A stretch of DNA of 64,000 nt, taken from assembly GCA_028819475.1 (NCBI GenBank), contig JAPPLJ010000021.1, forward strand, positions 1 to 64,000. The letters run 5' to 3'. Source of the DNA: Rhodospirillaceae bacterium. Its GTDB lineage: Bacteria; Pseudomonadota; Alphaproteobacteria; Bin65. Of the stretch, positions 17,292 to 25,458 are shown piece by piece. How positions within the stretch are numbered: position 1 is the stretch's first letter; the number at the start of each line of letters is the position of its first letter. The notes beneath the pieces were generated by a model. The model saw only the letters and a list, made by a program, of their open reading frames with translations. It was not told where the DNA came from and made no database searches. The position numbers and the translations under genes were made by a program.

Positions 17292-18182
17292 ATGAAGACC
17301 CAGCTGATCGGCGACATCGTCATCGACCGGATCGTCGAGGCCGAGGGCGCCTTCGCCGATTTCGGTTTCATCCTGCCGGGCGCGACGCAGGACCTGGTCG
17401 ACGCCAACGCCGACTGGCTGGCGCCCCGTTTTATTGCGCCGGACGGCAAGCTGATTATGGCCTTCCACGCGCTCGTCCTGCGCACGCCGCGCCAGACCAT
17501 CCTGGTCGATTGCTGCGTCGGCAACGACAAGGACCGGCCGCTGCGCCCGACGTGGCACCGGCAGCAGACGCCGTTCCTCGACACGATGCGCGCCGCCGGC
17601 GTGGCGCCGGAAGAGATCGACATCGTGATGTGCACCCATCTGCACGCCGATCATGTCGGCTGGAACACGCAGCTGGTCGACGGCCGCTGGGTGCCGACCT
17701 TCCCGAAAGCGCGCTACGTCTTCGCGCGCCGGGAGTACGAGTTCTGGGAAGCCGAAGCCCGCCGCGCGAAGGCCGAAGGTATGCAGGAGCCGCCCAATCA
17801 CGGCAGCTTCGACGACAGCGTCCTGCCGGTCATGGAGGCCGGACGGGCGGTGCTGGTCGAGGCCGACCACGAGCTGGATCGCGGCGTCTGGCTGGAGCCC
17901 GCCTTCGGCCACACGCCGGGCAACGTGAACGTCAACGTGCGCGGCGGCGGCCGTCACACCCTGCTGTGCGGAGACACCATGCACACGCCCCTGCAACTGT
18001 GCGACCCCGGCCTGTCGAGCGCCTTCTGCGAAGACCCGGCGATGTCGGCGCGCAGCCGCACGGCCATGATCGAACGGCTGGCCGAGACCGAATCGATCCT
18101 GCTCGCCGGGCATTTCCCGACCCCGGTCGCCGGCCGCATCGTGCGCCGCGGCGAGGCTTTCCGCCTCGATACCGGAGACTAA
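17292..18182 (+). CDS. MBL-fold hydrolase, lactonase-like
   Basis: A 296-aa metallo-beta-lactamase-fold protein with CTHLHADHVGWN (HxHxDH), a later metal His in FGHTPGNVNV and an Asp in LLCGDTMHTP. The gapped N-terminus and the GDTMH segment resemble the AHL-lactonase/methyl-parathion-hydrolase-like branch. It has no signal peptide and is cytosolic. The start ATG 17292 follows the isochorismatase stop by 13 bp and has only a weak ribosome site, consistent with coupling. Lactone or ester hydrolysis is the best guess; quorum-quenching activity should not be assumed. A 172-bp gap with no visible gene follows, up to the convergent thiolase. Confidence 0.88.
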   Translation: MKTQLIGDIVIDRIVEAEGAFADFGFILPGATQDLVDANADWLAPRFIAPDGKLIMAFHALVLRTPRQTILVDCCVGNDKDRPLRPTWHRQQTPFLDTMRAAGVAPEEIDIVMCTHLHADHVGWNTQLVDGRWVPTFPKARYVFARREYEFWEAEARRAKAEGMQEPPNHGSFDDSVLPVMEAGRAVLVEADHELDRGVWLEPAFGHTPGNVNVNVRGGGRHTLLCGDTMHTPLQLCDPGLSSAFCEDPAMSARSRTAMIERLAETESILLAGHFPTPVAGRIVRRGEAFRLDTGD

Positions 18183-18354
18183 TCGGGCAGCTGGCCACTC
18201 TTCGGCCTGCCCTCATAATCCTGCATCAGGCTGCCCCGGCCGTAGGTCTTGTCATCGATGCCCCGCTGGCGCAGCCACCGTCAGCAGGTCGCCGCGTCGA
18301 TCGCGATCACCGGCTCGTCGAGCCTATATCAGGCTCGGCCGGCTTGCGCCGTGC

Positions 18355-19554
18355 TCAGTGCAGCCGCTCGATGGCGATCGCCGTCGCCTCGCCGCCGCCG
18401 ATACACAGGGAGGCGACGCCGCGCTCGACGCCCTTCCGCTCCATCGCGTTCAGCAGGGTCACGATGATGCGCGCGCCCGAGGCGCCGATCGGGTGGCCGA
18501 GGGCGCAGGCGCCGCCATGGACGTTGACGATGTCGTGGGGCAGGCCATGCTCCTTCATCGCCGCCATCGTGACAACGGCGAATGCCTCGTTGACCTCGTA
18601 GAGACCGACGTCGGCCTTCGTCCAGCCGGCCTTTTCCAGCACCTTGTCGATGGCGCCGACCGGGGCGGTGGTGAACCAGGCGGGCTCCTGGGCGTGGGTC
18701 GCGTGGGCGACGATGCGCGCGCGGGGCGTCAGGCCGCGTTTCTCGGCCTCCGACTGCGTGGTCAGGACGAGGGCGGAAGCGCCGTCCGAGATCGAGGAGG
18801 AGTTGGCCGGCGTCACCGTGCCGTCCTTGCGGAAGGCGGGCCGCAGCTTCGGAATTTTCCCCAGATCGGCGTTGAAGGGCTGCTCGTCCTGGGTAACCGT
18901 GACCTCGCCCTTGCGGGTTCGCACGGTGACCGGCTCGGTCTCGCGGTCGAAGGAGCCGTCTTCGTTCGCCGCCCTGGCCCGCTTGAGCGACGTTATCGCG
19001 AAATCGTCCTGGGCCTCGCGGGTGAACTGGTAGTGCTGGGCCGTGTCCTCGGCGTAGGCGCCCATCAGGCGGCCGGGCTCGTAGGCGTCCTCCAGCCCGT
19101 CGAGGAACATGTGGTCCCAGACCTTGCCGTGGCCCATGCGCAGGCCGCCGCGGGCCTTGTCCATCAGATAGGGCGCGTTGGTCATGCTCTCGAGGCCGCC
19201 GGCGACCATCACCTCGTTGACGCCGGCCGCCAGCATGTCGTGGGCCAGCATGGTCGCCTTCATGCCGCTGCCGCACATCTTGTTGACGGTGGTGCAGCCG
19301 GCGTCCCACGGGATGCCGGCGCCGTGCGCCGCCTGGCGCGCCGGCGCCTGGCCCAGCCCGGCCGGCAGCACGCAGCCCATGATAACTTCGTCGACATCCT
19401 CACCGGCCACCCCGGCGCGCTTGAGTGCGCCTTCGATGGCGACGGCGCCCAGCGCTGTGGCCGTAATGTCCTTGAGCGTTCCCTGAAAGCTCCCCATCGG
19501 CGTGCGCGCACCGTCGACGATAACGACAGGGTCGGAAGCGGTTGCGGAGGTCAT
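18355..19554 (-). CDS. acetyl-CoA C-acetyltransferase (thiolase)
   Basis: A 399-aa thiolase that condenses or cleaves acyl-CoAs. The acylated cysteine is C94 in NKMCGSGMK, the general base His lies in CALGHPIGASGA, and the second catalytic Cys in SLCIGGGEA; NEAFAV is also present. The set is complete and the length typical of the biosynthetic/degradative tetrameric class. ATG 19554 has AAGGAG upstream; the longer frame upstream is not thiolase-like. It stands alone on the minus strand, downstream of the toxin-antitoxin modules. A second, less similar thiolase lies at 49919. Confidence 0.96.
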   Translation of the reverse strand: MTSATASDPVVIVDGARTPMGSFQGTLKDITATALGAVAIEGALKRAGVAGEDVDEVIMGCVLPAGLGQAPARQAAHGAGIPWDAGCTTVNKMCGSGMKATMLAHDMLAAGVNEVMVAGGLESMTNAPYLMDKARGGLRMGHGKVWDHMFLDGLEDAYEPGRLMGAYAEDTAQHYQFTREAQDDFAITSLKRARAANEDGSFDRETEPVTVRTRKGEVTVTQDEQPFNADLGKIPKLRPAFRKDGTVTPANSSSISDGASALVLTTQSEAEKRGLTPRARIVAHATHAQEPAWFTTAPVGAIDKVLEKAGWTKADVGLYEVNEAFAVVTMAAMKEHGLPHDIVNVHGGACALGHPIGASGARIIVTLLNAMERKGVERGVASLCIGGGEATAIAIERLH

Positions 19555-19580
19555 GGCAATCTCCTTGCTGGTGCGGGCGG

Positions 19581-19745
19581 CTATCGGAGCACGCGGATAT
19601 CGACGCCGATATCGAGCTCGCGCCACATGGTATCGCAGGTGACGGCCGGTAGTTCCAGCTTTCCCGCCAGACACAGGCAAATCCGGTTGCCGAACATCAT
19701 GGCCGGGACCGTCGACGAATCGGGAACGACCCGTTCGCCGCGCAA
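19581..19745 (-). pseudogene. degraded VapC-type PIN toxin (internal deletion)
   Basis: Directly after the antitoxin stop, a TTG-started frame of 54 codons keeps only the two ends of a PIN toxin. Its N-terminus VVPDSSTVPAMM aligns with VLDSSAVLALL of the intact toxin at 20152-20538, and its C-terminus FGNRICLCLA through DIGVDIRVLR aligns with FGDRACLALA through PLDVDVRLIR. About 76 middle residues, with the second catalytic acidic residue, are gone, and the third acidic residue is Asn (GNR instead of GDR). The frame is still open, so a 54-aa peptide could be made, but ribonuclease activity is not expected. Confidence 0.8.
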
Positions 19746-19749
19746 CGGG

Positions 19750-20085
19750 TTATTCCGCAGCCCGGTCGACCGGCGTGTCGGCCTGCATCCATTCGGCGTC
19801 GCGGGCATTCTCGCGCGCCGCTTCCGCCCGCTTGTCGGCGAGGAACCGGTCGACGAGGTCGCCGGTCGGCGGGATCATCGCCCGGACCTGCGCCTGGAGC
19901 CGTTCGGCGCTGCGCGCGTAGGTTTCGATCCGCACCGTTCCGTCGTCCATAGTCAGCACAAGCGGCTCGCCCTCGGCGAAGCCCAGCGCTTCACAAACCG
20001 AAGCAGGGATGACGACGCGCCCGCCCGAGCCCATCGAAACGCGCCAGAAATCGCTTTCGTAGTCGCTGTTTTTCTTCTTCGCCAT
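19750..20085 (-). CDS. AbrB/SpoVT-domain antitoxin (partner toxin degraded)
   Basis: A 111-aa protein with a swapped-hairpin AbrB/MazE DNA-binding domain at residues 13-55 (SMGSGGRVVIPASVCEALGF, with GEPLVLTMDDGTV) and an acidic/basic helical tail that would wrap the toxin (LVDRFLADKRAEAARENARDAEW spread over about 23 residues). The paralogue at 20545-20880 has the same layout. Its own toxin gene immediately downstream is broken by an internal deletion, so this is an orphaned antitoxin that may cross-neutralise or cross-regulate the intact module. ATG 20085 is used. Confidence 0.85.
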   Translation of the reverse strand: MAKKKNSDYESDFWRVSMGSGGRVVIPASVCEALGFAEGEPLVLTMDDGTVRIETYARSAERLQAQVRAMIPPTGDLVDRFLADKRAEAARENARDAEWMQADTPVDRAAE

Positions 20086-20151
20086 GCTTCTGAATTTACC
20101 TCAGATGGCTTCCGCGGCCAGTGTCAACGAGACCGGCCCCGTCCGACGGGG

Positions 20152-20538
20152 CTACCGAATCAGGCGGACATCAACATCGAGCGGCAGGTCCCGCCACGCC
20201 CGGTCGGCCGTGTAAACGGGCAACCTGAGCGTAAGCGCCAGGGCGAGACAGGCCCGGTCGCCGAACGACAGGCCAGCGTGTCGTGTCGATTCCCTCAGTC
20301 GCCCGGAGAGAAGCGCCTCTTCGCGCCGGAAAGGCTCGGATTTGCAATCCAGCGTCAAGAGCGCCGTTTCGGCATCGGCGCCGCTGATGCCCTTATTGAC
20401 GAGTGAGGAGATGACTTCGGCCAGATTGACTGCCGACACGACGCTTGACGGCATAATCTCGGCCACAACGTCGGCACCCGTTTCGTCATTCAGCAGCGCA
20501 AGAACTGCCGAGGAATCGAGAACGAAATTCCTGGCCAC
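20152..20538 (-). CDS. vapC: VapC-family PIN-domain toxin
   Basis: A 128-aa PIN-domain ribonuclease toxin. The acidic metal-binding residues are D8 (VLDSSAVLAL), E41 (NLAEVISSL), D94 (FGDRACLALA) and probably D112 (YTADRAW), so the site is complete. The start is GTG 20538, six bases after the antitoxin stop, so translation is coupled. It is expected to cleave a specific RNA when the AbrB-type antitoxin is degraded. It is the intact member of two tandem paralogous modules. The VapC name is from the family; the RNA target is unknown. Confidence 0.92.
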   Translation of the reverse strand: MARNFVLDSSAVLALLNDETGADVVAEIMPSSVVSAVNLAEVISSLVNKGISGADAETALLTLDCKSEPFRREEALLSGRLRESTRHAGLSFGDRACLALALTLRLPVYTADRAWRDLPLDVDVRLIR

Positions 20539-20544
20539 CGGCGA

Positions 20545-20880
20545 TTACTCGGCGGCAGCCTTGCTCGCCCGATTTCTCAAACGCCATTCGCGGGCTTCGG
20601 CTTCCTCCTGCGCGGCTTCCCGGCGACGGTCGGCTATCAATTCGTCAGCCAGGTTCACCCCTTCCGGGACATATTTCCGAACCAGCTCCTGAGCACGTTC
20701 GATAGCCATGGCGTGGGTATAGAGGCGCAATTCGCCGCCCTCCGAATAAAGGATAACTTCATCGCCGATTTCGATTTCGAGCGCTCGCCGGAGTTCGGCC
20801 GGTATCACCACACGCCCGCCGGGACCGACCCTTGTGCGATAGCGCTGAACACGTGACACAGGTTTTTCTTTTTTTGACAT
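20545..20880 (-). CDS. vapB: AbrB/VapB-family antitoxin
   Basis: A 111-aa antitoxin with an AbrB-type DNA-binding fold at residues 10-55 (RVGPGGRVVIPAELRRALEI, GDEVILYSEGGELRLY) and a C-terminal helical region (about 65-111) rich in Arg and Glu that should bind the PIN toxin. The toxin gene starts six bases downstream. Such antitoxins repress their own operon. The leader has no obvious Shine-Dalgarno sequence. TGACAT occurs twice, at 20875-20880 (over the start codon) and 20894-20899, which might be half-sites, but this is weak. Confidence 0.9.
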   Translation of the reverse strand: MSKKEKPVSRVQRYRTRVGPGGRVVIPAELRRALEIEIGDEVILYSEGGELRLYTHAMAIERAQELVRKYVPEGVNLADELIADRRREAAQEEAEAREWRLRNRASKAAAE

Positions 20881-20911
20881 AAATTGGGTTTAGTGACATT
20901 TTTCAACAAAA

Positions 20912-21619
20912 TCAATCCTGTTCCGATTTTGCGGCACGATACCGCGCCAGCGCCGCATCGTCCGGTGGGTACAGGCCCTTGACCGGTTCGCCGCGCTCGA
21001 TTTCGGCGAGAATCCAAGCTTCCAGCGCTTCCTGCTCGGCGCCGTCTTCGGCAATTTCGGCGGCAAGCGCCTGCGGCAGCACCACGGCGCCGTCGTCGTC
21101 GGCAACGACGATGTCGTCCGGAAACACCGCGACGCCGCCACAGCCGATCGGCTCCTGCCAGCCGGCGAACCACAGGGCCGCGATGGACGGCGGCGCAGCG
21201 GCGCCATTGCACCAGACCGGAATGTCAACGGCACGAATGCCGGCGACATCCCGCATCGGGCCGTCGCTGACGATGCCGGCCACGCCGCGCCGCTTCATCC
21301 GGCCGGCCAGGATGTCACCCAGGGTTCCGGCGCCCTGCTCGCCCCGGCTGTCGATCACGGCGACTACGCCGGGCGGCATGGCCTCGATGGCGTCGCGCAG
21401 CGAATTCGGCGCGGCGTAGCTTTCCCGGGTCGAGACGTCCTCGCGGCCGGGAACGAACCGGAGAGTGAATGCCGGCCCGGCGAGCCGCGGCCCGCCCGGC
21501 TGCAGCGGCTTCGTCCCGGCCATCCAGCCGCGCCGGACGCCGCGTTTGAGGAGTTGCATCGTGAGCGTCGCGGTCGAGATGCCGCGCAGCGCGTCGATCA
21601 ATGCCGGATCGGTCGCCAT
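20912..21619 (-). CDS. RraA-like family protein / HMG-CHA aldolase type
   Basis: A 235-aa member of the RraA/4-hydroxy-4-methyl-2-oxoglutarate aldolase family. The catalytic signature is present: GTLGDILAGRMKRRG followed by GIVSDGPMRD, which supplies the Mg-binding Asp and substrate-binding Arg. Family members with these residues cleave HMG or CHA, or decarboxylate oxaloacetate; others (true RraA) bind RNase E. The complete GD...R...DGxxRD set favours an aldolase/decarboxylase, but the substrate is unknown. ATG 21619 has AGGGAGAG upstream. It is followed by the toxin-antitoxin genes, 31 bp away. Confidence 0.88.
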   Translation of the reverse strand: MATDPALIDALRGISTATLTMQLLKRGVRRGWMAGTKPLQPGGPRLAGPAFTLRFVPGREDVSTRESYAAPNSLRDAIEAMPPGVVAVIDSRGEQGAGTLGDILAGRMKRRGVAGIVSDGPMRDVAGIRAVDIPVWCNGAAAPPSIAALWFAGWQEPIGCGGVAVFPDDIVVADDDGAVVLPQALAAEIAEDGAEQEALEAWILAEIERGEPVKGLYPPDDAALARYRAAKSEQD

Positions 21620-21716
21620 TATCTCTCCCTCTCCGGAAATCCGTCTTTCACCCGATCGGCCGCGATGTCCTCCGGGACCGGCGCAGGCGCCGGACCGGCG
21701 GAACAACGCAAGGCCC

Positions 21717-22685
21717 CTACCGCTCCAGCGCCGCCATCAGTTCGCGCCATTCGCGGGCGCTGAGGCCGCTGTCCGGTTGCGTCACCGCTTCGCCGGCGAT
21801 CATCCGCCGGACCGCGGCGAGCGCCGGCGCCGACAGGCTGACCGCGCCCAGGCTGTAGTCGCGGAAGGCCTGCGCCGTGATCGGCACCCACCGCTCGGTC
21901 AGCGCCAGCATGACATCCGCATAGGCGCGAATTTCGTATTGCGCGTGCGCGTCGGCGCGCAGGCTGAGGAAATGCAGCAGGTTGTGCAGGTCGGTCTTCC
22001 AGTACCACTGGGTATAGACGCTGAGCGGCAGGTTCATGCGCGCCAGTTCGCGGGCGAGGCCCTGGCGGCCGGGATCGGCCGGCGCGCCGTCCGGCCCCTC
22101 GTTCAGCATTTCCTCGTAATGGTCGTAGCAGGCCGCCGCGTCGTCGCGCAGCAGTTGCAGCACCCGCGCCGCTTCCTCGCCTTCCAGCACGTCGCCCCTT
22201 CCCTGCCGGTTGGCCGCGGACTGCGCCGCAAGGTGCTCCGGCGCCGGGATGTAGAACTCGCGGTCGAGCACGGAATAGCGCGCCGAATATTCGTTCACGT
22301 TGGCGGTGCGGTGGCGGATCCACTGGCGCGCGACGAAGACCGGCAGCTTCACATGCAGCTTGATCTCGCACATCTCGAACGGCGTGGTGTGCCGGTGGCG
22401 CAGCAGGTATCGGATCAGGCCGGCATCGTTGCGCACCGACTTGGTGCCCCGGCCGTAGGACACCCGCGCCGCCTGCACGACCGCGGCGTCGTCGCCCATA
22501 TAGTCGACCACCCGGACGAAGCCGTGATCGAGCACCGGGAAGGCGGTGTAGAGCACCTCCTCCAGCCCTGGAGCAACGACGCGCCGCGTCTCCGCCATGC
22601 GGGCGCGCGCCTCTTCGATCTCGGCGATCTGGTCAGCCGTGGCGTTGGCATTGGGGGGCGGCAGGCTGTCGGACTCGTTCGGCAT
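21717..22685 (-). CDS. thyX: flavin-dependent thymidylate synthase ThyX
   Basis: Makes dTMP from dUMP using FAD, NADPH and methylene-tetrahydrofolate. The diagnostic RHRx7S motif is seen as R124-H125-R126 to S134 in [17 protein letters not shown]. The 322-aa length is at the long end for the family but typical of alphaproteobacterial ThyX. I use ATG 22685; a TTG at 22694 would add three residues. Both have poor ribosome sites. Divergent from it lies the tmRNA gene. Folate genes occur elsewhere in the window (folP at 54.4 kb). Confidence 0.96.
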   Translation of the reverse strand: MPNESDSLPPPNANATADQIAEIEEARARMAETRRVVAPGLEEVLYTAFPVLDHGFVRVVDYMGDDAAVVQAARVSYGRGTKSVRNDAGLIRYLLRHRHTTPFEMCEIKLHVKLPVFVARQWIRHRTANVNEYSARYSVLDREFYIPAPEHLAAQSAANRQGRGDVLEGEEAARVLQLLRDDAAACYDHYEEMLNEGPDGAPADPGRQGLARELARMNLPLSVYTQWYWKTDLHNLLHFLSLRADAHAQYEIRAYADVMLALTERWVPITAQAFRDYSLGAVSLSAPALAAVRRMIAGEAVTQPDSGLSAREWRELMAALER

Positions 22686-22770
22686 TCTCGGCAATCGTTA
22701 CGTTCGCATTGGATGGCGAAACTAGCGTTTCGGTCCCGCCGCGTCACCGGGTATCGCTGCCCCGTCCCTC

Positions 22771-22799
22771 TTTCAAAATTCGCCGCGAGGCCCTATCTT
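22771..22799 (+). promoter_or_regulatory. candidate sigma-70 promoter of the tmRNA gene
   Basis: TTTCAA (22771-22776) and TATCTT (22794-22799) are separated by exactly 17 bp and sit just upstream of the first stem of the tmRNA precursor (22806). The predicted start would be near 22806. Matches to consensus are moderate; the position is the main support. Confidence 0.45.
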
Positions 22800-22800
22800 C

Positions 22801-23140
22801 GCAATGTCGCCTTCGGGCGACTATGGCGATAAACGGCGTGCGCAATAGCTGTTGCGGACCCGGGGGCAGTACCCGGCGCCTCCACCAGTTTCGCCGGGCC
22901 CCGGCGGTTTAGGGGCGGGTTTGCGTCCCGCGCGCCGCCGACGGCCCGGCTTCTCATGGGGGCGAAACAGGATCGACGTGCAGTAAAAGGTTCGCTTTTC
23001 GCCCGGCATTGTACCACCGTTATCGGGCTACCTTCACAAATGCTAACGACAACGATCGTTTGGCACTCGCTGCCTAGCTTCTAGGAAAGCGCGGCCCGGG
23101 GGGCGCCGGGCAACAGAAGCCCCCCACCGAACGCGGCCGG
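22801..23140 (+). ncRNA. ssrA: two-piece (circularly permuted) tmRNA
   Basis: Rescues stalled ribosomes and tags their products. The acceptor piece comes first: stem-loop GTCGCC-TTCG-GGCGAC (22806-22821), T-arm CCGGG/CCCGG (22860-22876), then CGCCTCC-A-CCA ending at 22887. A spacer of about 70 nt follows, then the coding piece starting GGGGGCG at 22958, which pairs over all 7 bp with CGCCTCC and has the G3-U wobble required by alanyl-tRNA synthetase. The tag reading frame, 23042-23077, encodes ANDNDRLALAA and ends TAG. A CCTAG/CTAGG stem and a pseudoknot (CCCGG/CCGGG with GGGGGG/CCCCCC, 23095-23125) follow. The outer ends are approximate. Confidence 0.92.
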
Positions 23141-23225
23141 CGCCATTCCCCGCTTGCGGCATCTGCCCGGCGCTCCATAATGGGACAAAAGCCGCCGGGC
23201 GCGGCAGGGCAAGACGGCCGGGGCG

Positions 23226-23762
23226 ATGGAGCCGGAACTCCTGCATTACGAGAAGATCGTCGAGGACGCGCTGCGCGGCGTCGTGCGCACCGCGCTGGAG
23301 CAGGTCGCGACCTTCGGCCTGCCTGAAGGCCATGGGCTCTACATCACTTTCCTCACGGCCGGCCCGGGCGTCGACATCCCCGAGCGTCTGGCGCGGACCT
23401 ATCCGGAGGAGATGACCATCGTTCTGGAGCACCAGTTCTGGAACCTGGAAGTCGGCGAGGCGTTGTTCTCCGTCGAACTCAGCTTCAACCGGCGGCAGGA
23501 ACGGCTGGAAGTGCCGTTCGACTGCGTCACGTCCTTCGCCGATCCCTCCGTGCCCTTCGGCCTGAAATTCGAGCTGACCGCCGATGCCGAAACGGCGGAG
23601 GAGGACGAAGCCGGCGCCGGGCCGGGCGACGCCCCGCCGGCGGCGAGCAACGAAGACGCCGGGGGCGGCCCCGAAGCGGACGGGCCGGCGGACGAAGCAG
23701 CGGACGGGGCGGCGCAGACCGGCGAAGTCGTGAACCTGGATTCCTTCCGCAAGAAGCGGTGA
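23226..23762 (+). CDS. sspB: SspB, ClpXP adaptor for ssrA-tagged proteins
   Basis: A 178-aa adaptor that binds ssrA-tagged proteins and delivers them to the ClpXP protease. The N-terminal substrate-binding domain (about 1-120; YITFLTAGPGVDIP, FNRRQERLEVPFDCVTSFAD) is followed by a long, low-complexity acidic linker (about 122-165, rich in Asp, Glu, Ala and Pro) and the C-terminal ClpX-binding XB motif VVNLDSFRKKR. It lies about 85 bp downstream of the tmRNA gene on the same strand, so the tag gene and its adaptor are neighbours. Its stop overlaps the start of the next gene (GTGA). Confidence 0.95.
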   Translation: MEPELLHYEKIVEDALRGVVRTALEQVATFGLPEGHGLYITFLTAGPGVDIPERLARTYPEEMTIVLEHQFWNLEVGEALFSVELSFNRRQERLEVPFDCVTSFADPSVPFGLKFELTADAETAEEDEAGAGPGDAPPAASNEDAGGGPEADGPADEAADGAAQTGEVVNLDSFRKKR

Positions 23763-24382
23763 GCGTTCGGACCCTGACGGACGGCCCGGACGGCGCGCCG
23801 CTCACCCTGATCCTCGCCCACGGCGCCGGCGCCCCGATGGACAGCCCCTTCATGGACCGGATCGCCGAAGGTGTGGCCGCCGCCGGTTGGCGCGTCGTCC
23901 GGTTCGAATTTCCCTACATGGCGGCGCGGCGCGCGACCGGTGCGAAGAAGCCGCCGGACCGGGAACCCGTGCTGACCGGGACTTGGCGAAGCGTCATCGC
24001 CGATCTCGGGGCGGATACGCTCGTCATCGGCGGCAAGAGCCTGGGCGGCCGGATGGCGAGCATGATAGCCGATGAAGCCGGGGTGCGCGGGCTGGTCTGC
24101 CTCGGCTATCCCTTCCATCCGCCCGGCCGGCCGGACAGGCTGCGCACGGCGCATCTGGAAACGCTGGCAACGCCGGCGCTGATCCTGCAGGGCGAACGCG
24201 ACCCGCTCGGCCGCGCCGACGAGGTGCCCTGCTATACTCTCTCCGAAACCATTTCGCTCGCCTGGCTGCCCGACGGCGACCACAGTTTCAAGCCGCGCAA
24301 GGCCTCCGGCCATACCGAGGAAAGCAACCTTGCACTGGCGGTGGAGCGGATTTGCGGATTTCTGGACGCGCTGGCGGCGTGA
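23759..24382 (+). CDS. alpha/beta hydrolase, KANL3/Tex30-like
   Basis: A 207-aa small alpha/beta hydrolase. The nucleophile is S94 in GGKSLGGRMAS; the oxyanion loop is LAHGAGAPMDSPFM, and the likely acid and base are the Asp in GERDPLG and His in DGDHSFKP. This short form without a lid resembles the bacterial homologues of the KANL3/Tex30 group. Substrate unknown. It starts with GTG 23759, overlapping the sspB stop in GTGA, so it is translationally coupled to sspB. Whether this coupling has functional meaning in proteolysis is unknown. Confidence 0.88.
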   Translation: MSVRTLTDGPDGAPLTLILAHGAGAPMDSPFMDRIAEGVAAAGWRVVRFEFPYMAARRATGAKKPPDREPVLTGTWRSVIADLGADTLVIGGKSLGGRMASMIADEAGVRGLVCLGYPFHPPGRPDRLRTAHLETLATPALILQGERDPLGRADEVPCYTLSETISLAWLPDGDHSFKPRKASGHTEESNLALAVERICGFLDALAA

Positions 24383-24453
24383 GGCCGCCGGGCTGCCGGC
24401 CCGACCGGTATTGCAGTACCGACCCGATAGCGGAGCCGTGCCGACAGCGGCGA

Positions 24454-25458
24454 TCAAGCGAAGGGCAGCGTCGCGCCGATGCCCATCCGTTCCGCCTTTT
24501 CCAGCATGGCGGCGCCGAGGGCGATATCGCTCAGGCTCAGGCCGCGGTGCCAGAACAGGTTGGTCTCGCCGTCGCTTTCGCGCCCGGGTTTCAGGCCGGC
24601 GACAATCTCGCCCATTTCGGCGTGCAGCGTCTCTTCGGTCAGCCTGCCCTCGTCGACATGGCGGCGCAGCGACCCGAAAGGCTTGCCCGGCTTGCACTGG
24701 CCCCAGTCGTCGACCACGATCTTGTCCATGATGTCGGTGAGCGAGAGCTCGACGCTGCTCATCGTGCCGTAGGGGACGACGAAGGCGCCCTTCCTCACCC
24801 ATTCCGTCAGGAACAGGGGCTCAGGCTCCGGCAGGCGCGACGCCTCGACCAGGATGTCGGCGCCGTCGAGGCAGTCCTTCCAGTTGTCGGTGACGATCAC
24901 CGTCTTGCCCAGGTCTTCGCTCAGCCGGGCGCCGAAGGCCTCGCGGCTCTCCGGGCGGCGGGAATGGACGCGGATCTCGTCGAAATCGAACAGGTGGTCG
25001 AGCAGCCGGACGTTCCAGTAGGCGGTGCCGCGCGCCCCGATATGGCCGAGGCTCCGGCAATCTCGGCGCGCCAGGTACTTCGCGCCGATCGCCGTCATTG
25101 CGCCGGTGCGCATCTCGGTGATCGCCGTTGCGTCGACGATGGCCCGCGGCATGCCGGTTTCGGGATCGAACAGGCACAGGATCGCCATCTCCGACGGCAG
25201 GCCCTGTTTGTAGTTGTCGACGAAATCGCCGACCATCTTGAAGCCGGCAAAGCCCAAGGGCTTGATATAGCCGCGCAGCAGGTTGAAATGGCCCTTGTCG
25301 GACGATTCGGGCACCAGATGGACGCGCGGTTCGAGGACAGTCTCGCCGTTGCCCTGGGCGCGCAGGCCGGATTCGACCGCGGCGATGATCTCGTCCTCGG
25401 TCATGGCGAGGGCGTCGACGTCCCTGCCGTTGAGATAGGAAATGGAGATGTCGGGCAT
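24454..25458 (-). CDS. ornithine cyclodeaminase / mu-crystallin family protein
   Basis: A 334-aa member of the OCD/mu-crystallin family, NAD(P)-binding enzymes acting on amino or imino acids (cyclodeaminases, ketimine reductases, alanine/lysine dehydrogenases). Family marks are the substrate Lys/Arg segment GFAGFKMVGDF, the dimer/active-site segment ITEMRTGAMTAIGAKYLAR, a Rossmann glycine motif that here reads GHIGARGTA, and VVDDWGQCKPG. ATG 25458 has GGGAAGG upstream. It is divergent from the TctCBA transporter, whose substrate could feed it, but that is only positional inference. Confidence 0.9.
   Translation of the reverse strand: MPDISISYLNGRDVDALAMTEDEIIAAVESGLRAQGNGETVLEPRVHLVPESSDKGHFNLLRGYIKPLGFAGFKMVGDFVDNYKQGLPSEMAILCLFDPETGMPRAIVDATAITEMRTGAMTAIGAKYLARRDCRSLGHIGARGTAYWNVRLLDHLFDFDEIRVHSRRPESREAFGARLSEDLGKTVIVTDNWKDCLDGADILVEASRLPEPEPLFLTEWVRKGAFVVPYGTMSSVELSLTDIMDKIVVDDWGQCKPGKPFGSLRRHVDEGRLTEETLHAEMGEIVAGLKPGRESDGETNLFWHRGLSLSDIALGAAMLEKAERMGIGATLPFA

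Noticed and set aside
15339..18182. AHL-lactonase quorum-quenching island
   Set aside because: Both MBL proteins have the fold, but motifs do not single out AHL lactonases and no luxI/luxR-type gene is near.
18358..20406. 682-codon plus-strand open frame
   Set aside because: It runs antisense across the thiolase and the toxin-antitoxin genes, all of which have family motifs on the minus strand.
20875..20899. TGACAT direct repeat over the intact antitoxin start
   Set aside because: Two 6-bp copies 19 bp apart are too weak to call an operator.
22685..22694. TTG at 22694 as thyX start
   Set aside because: The in-frame ATG nine bases later is more likely and both lack a good ribosome site; the difference is only three residues.
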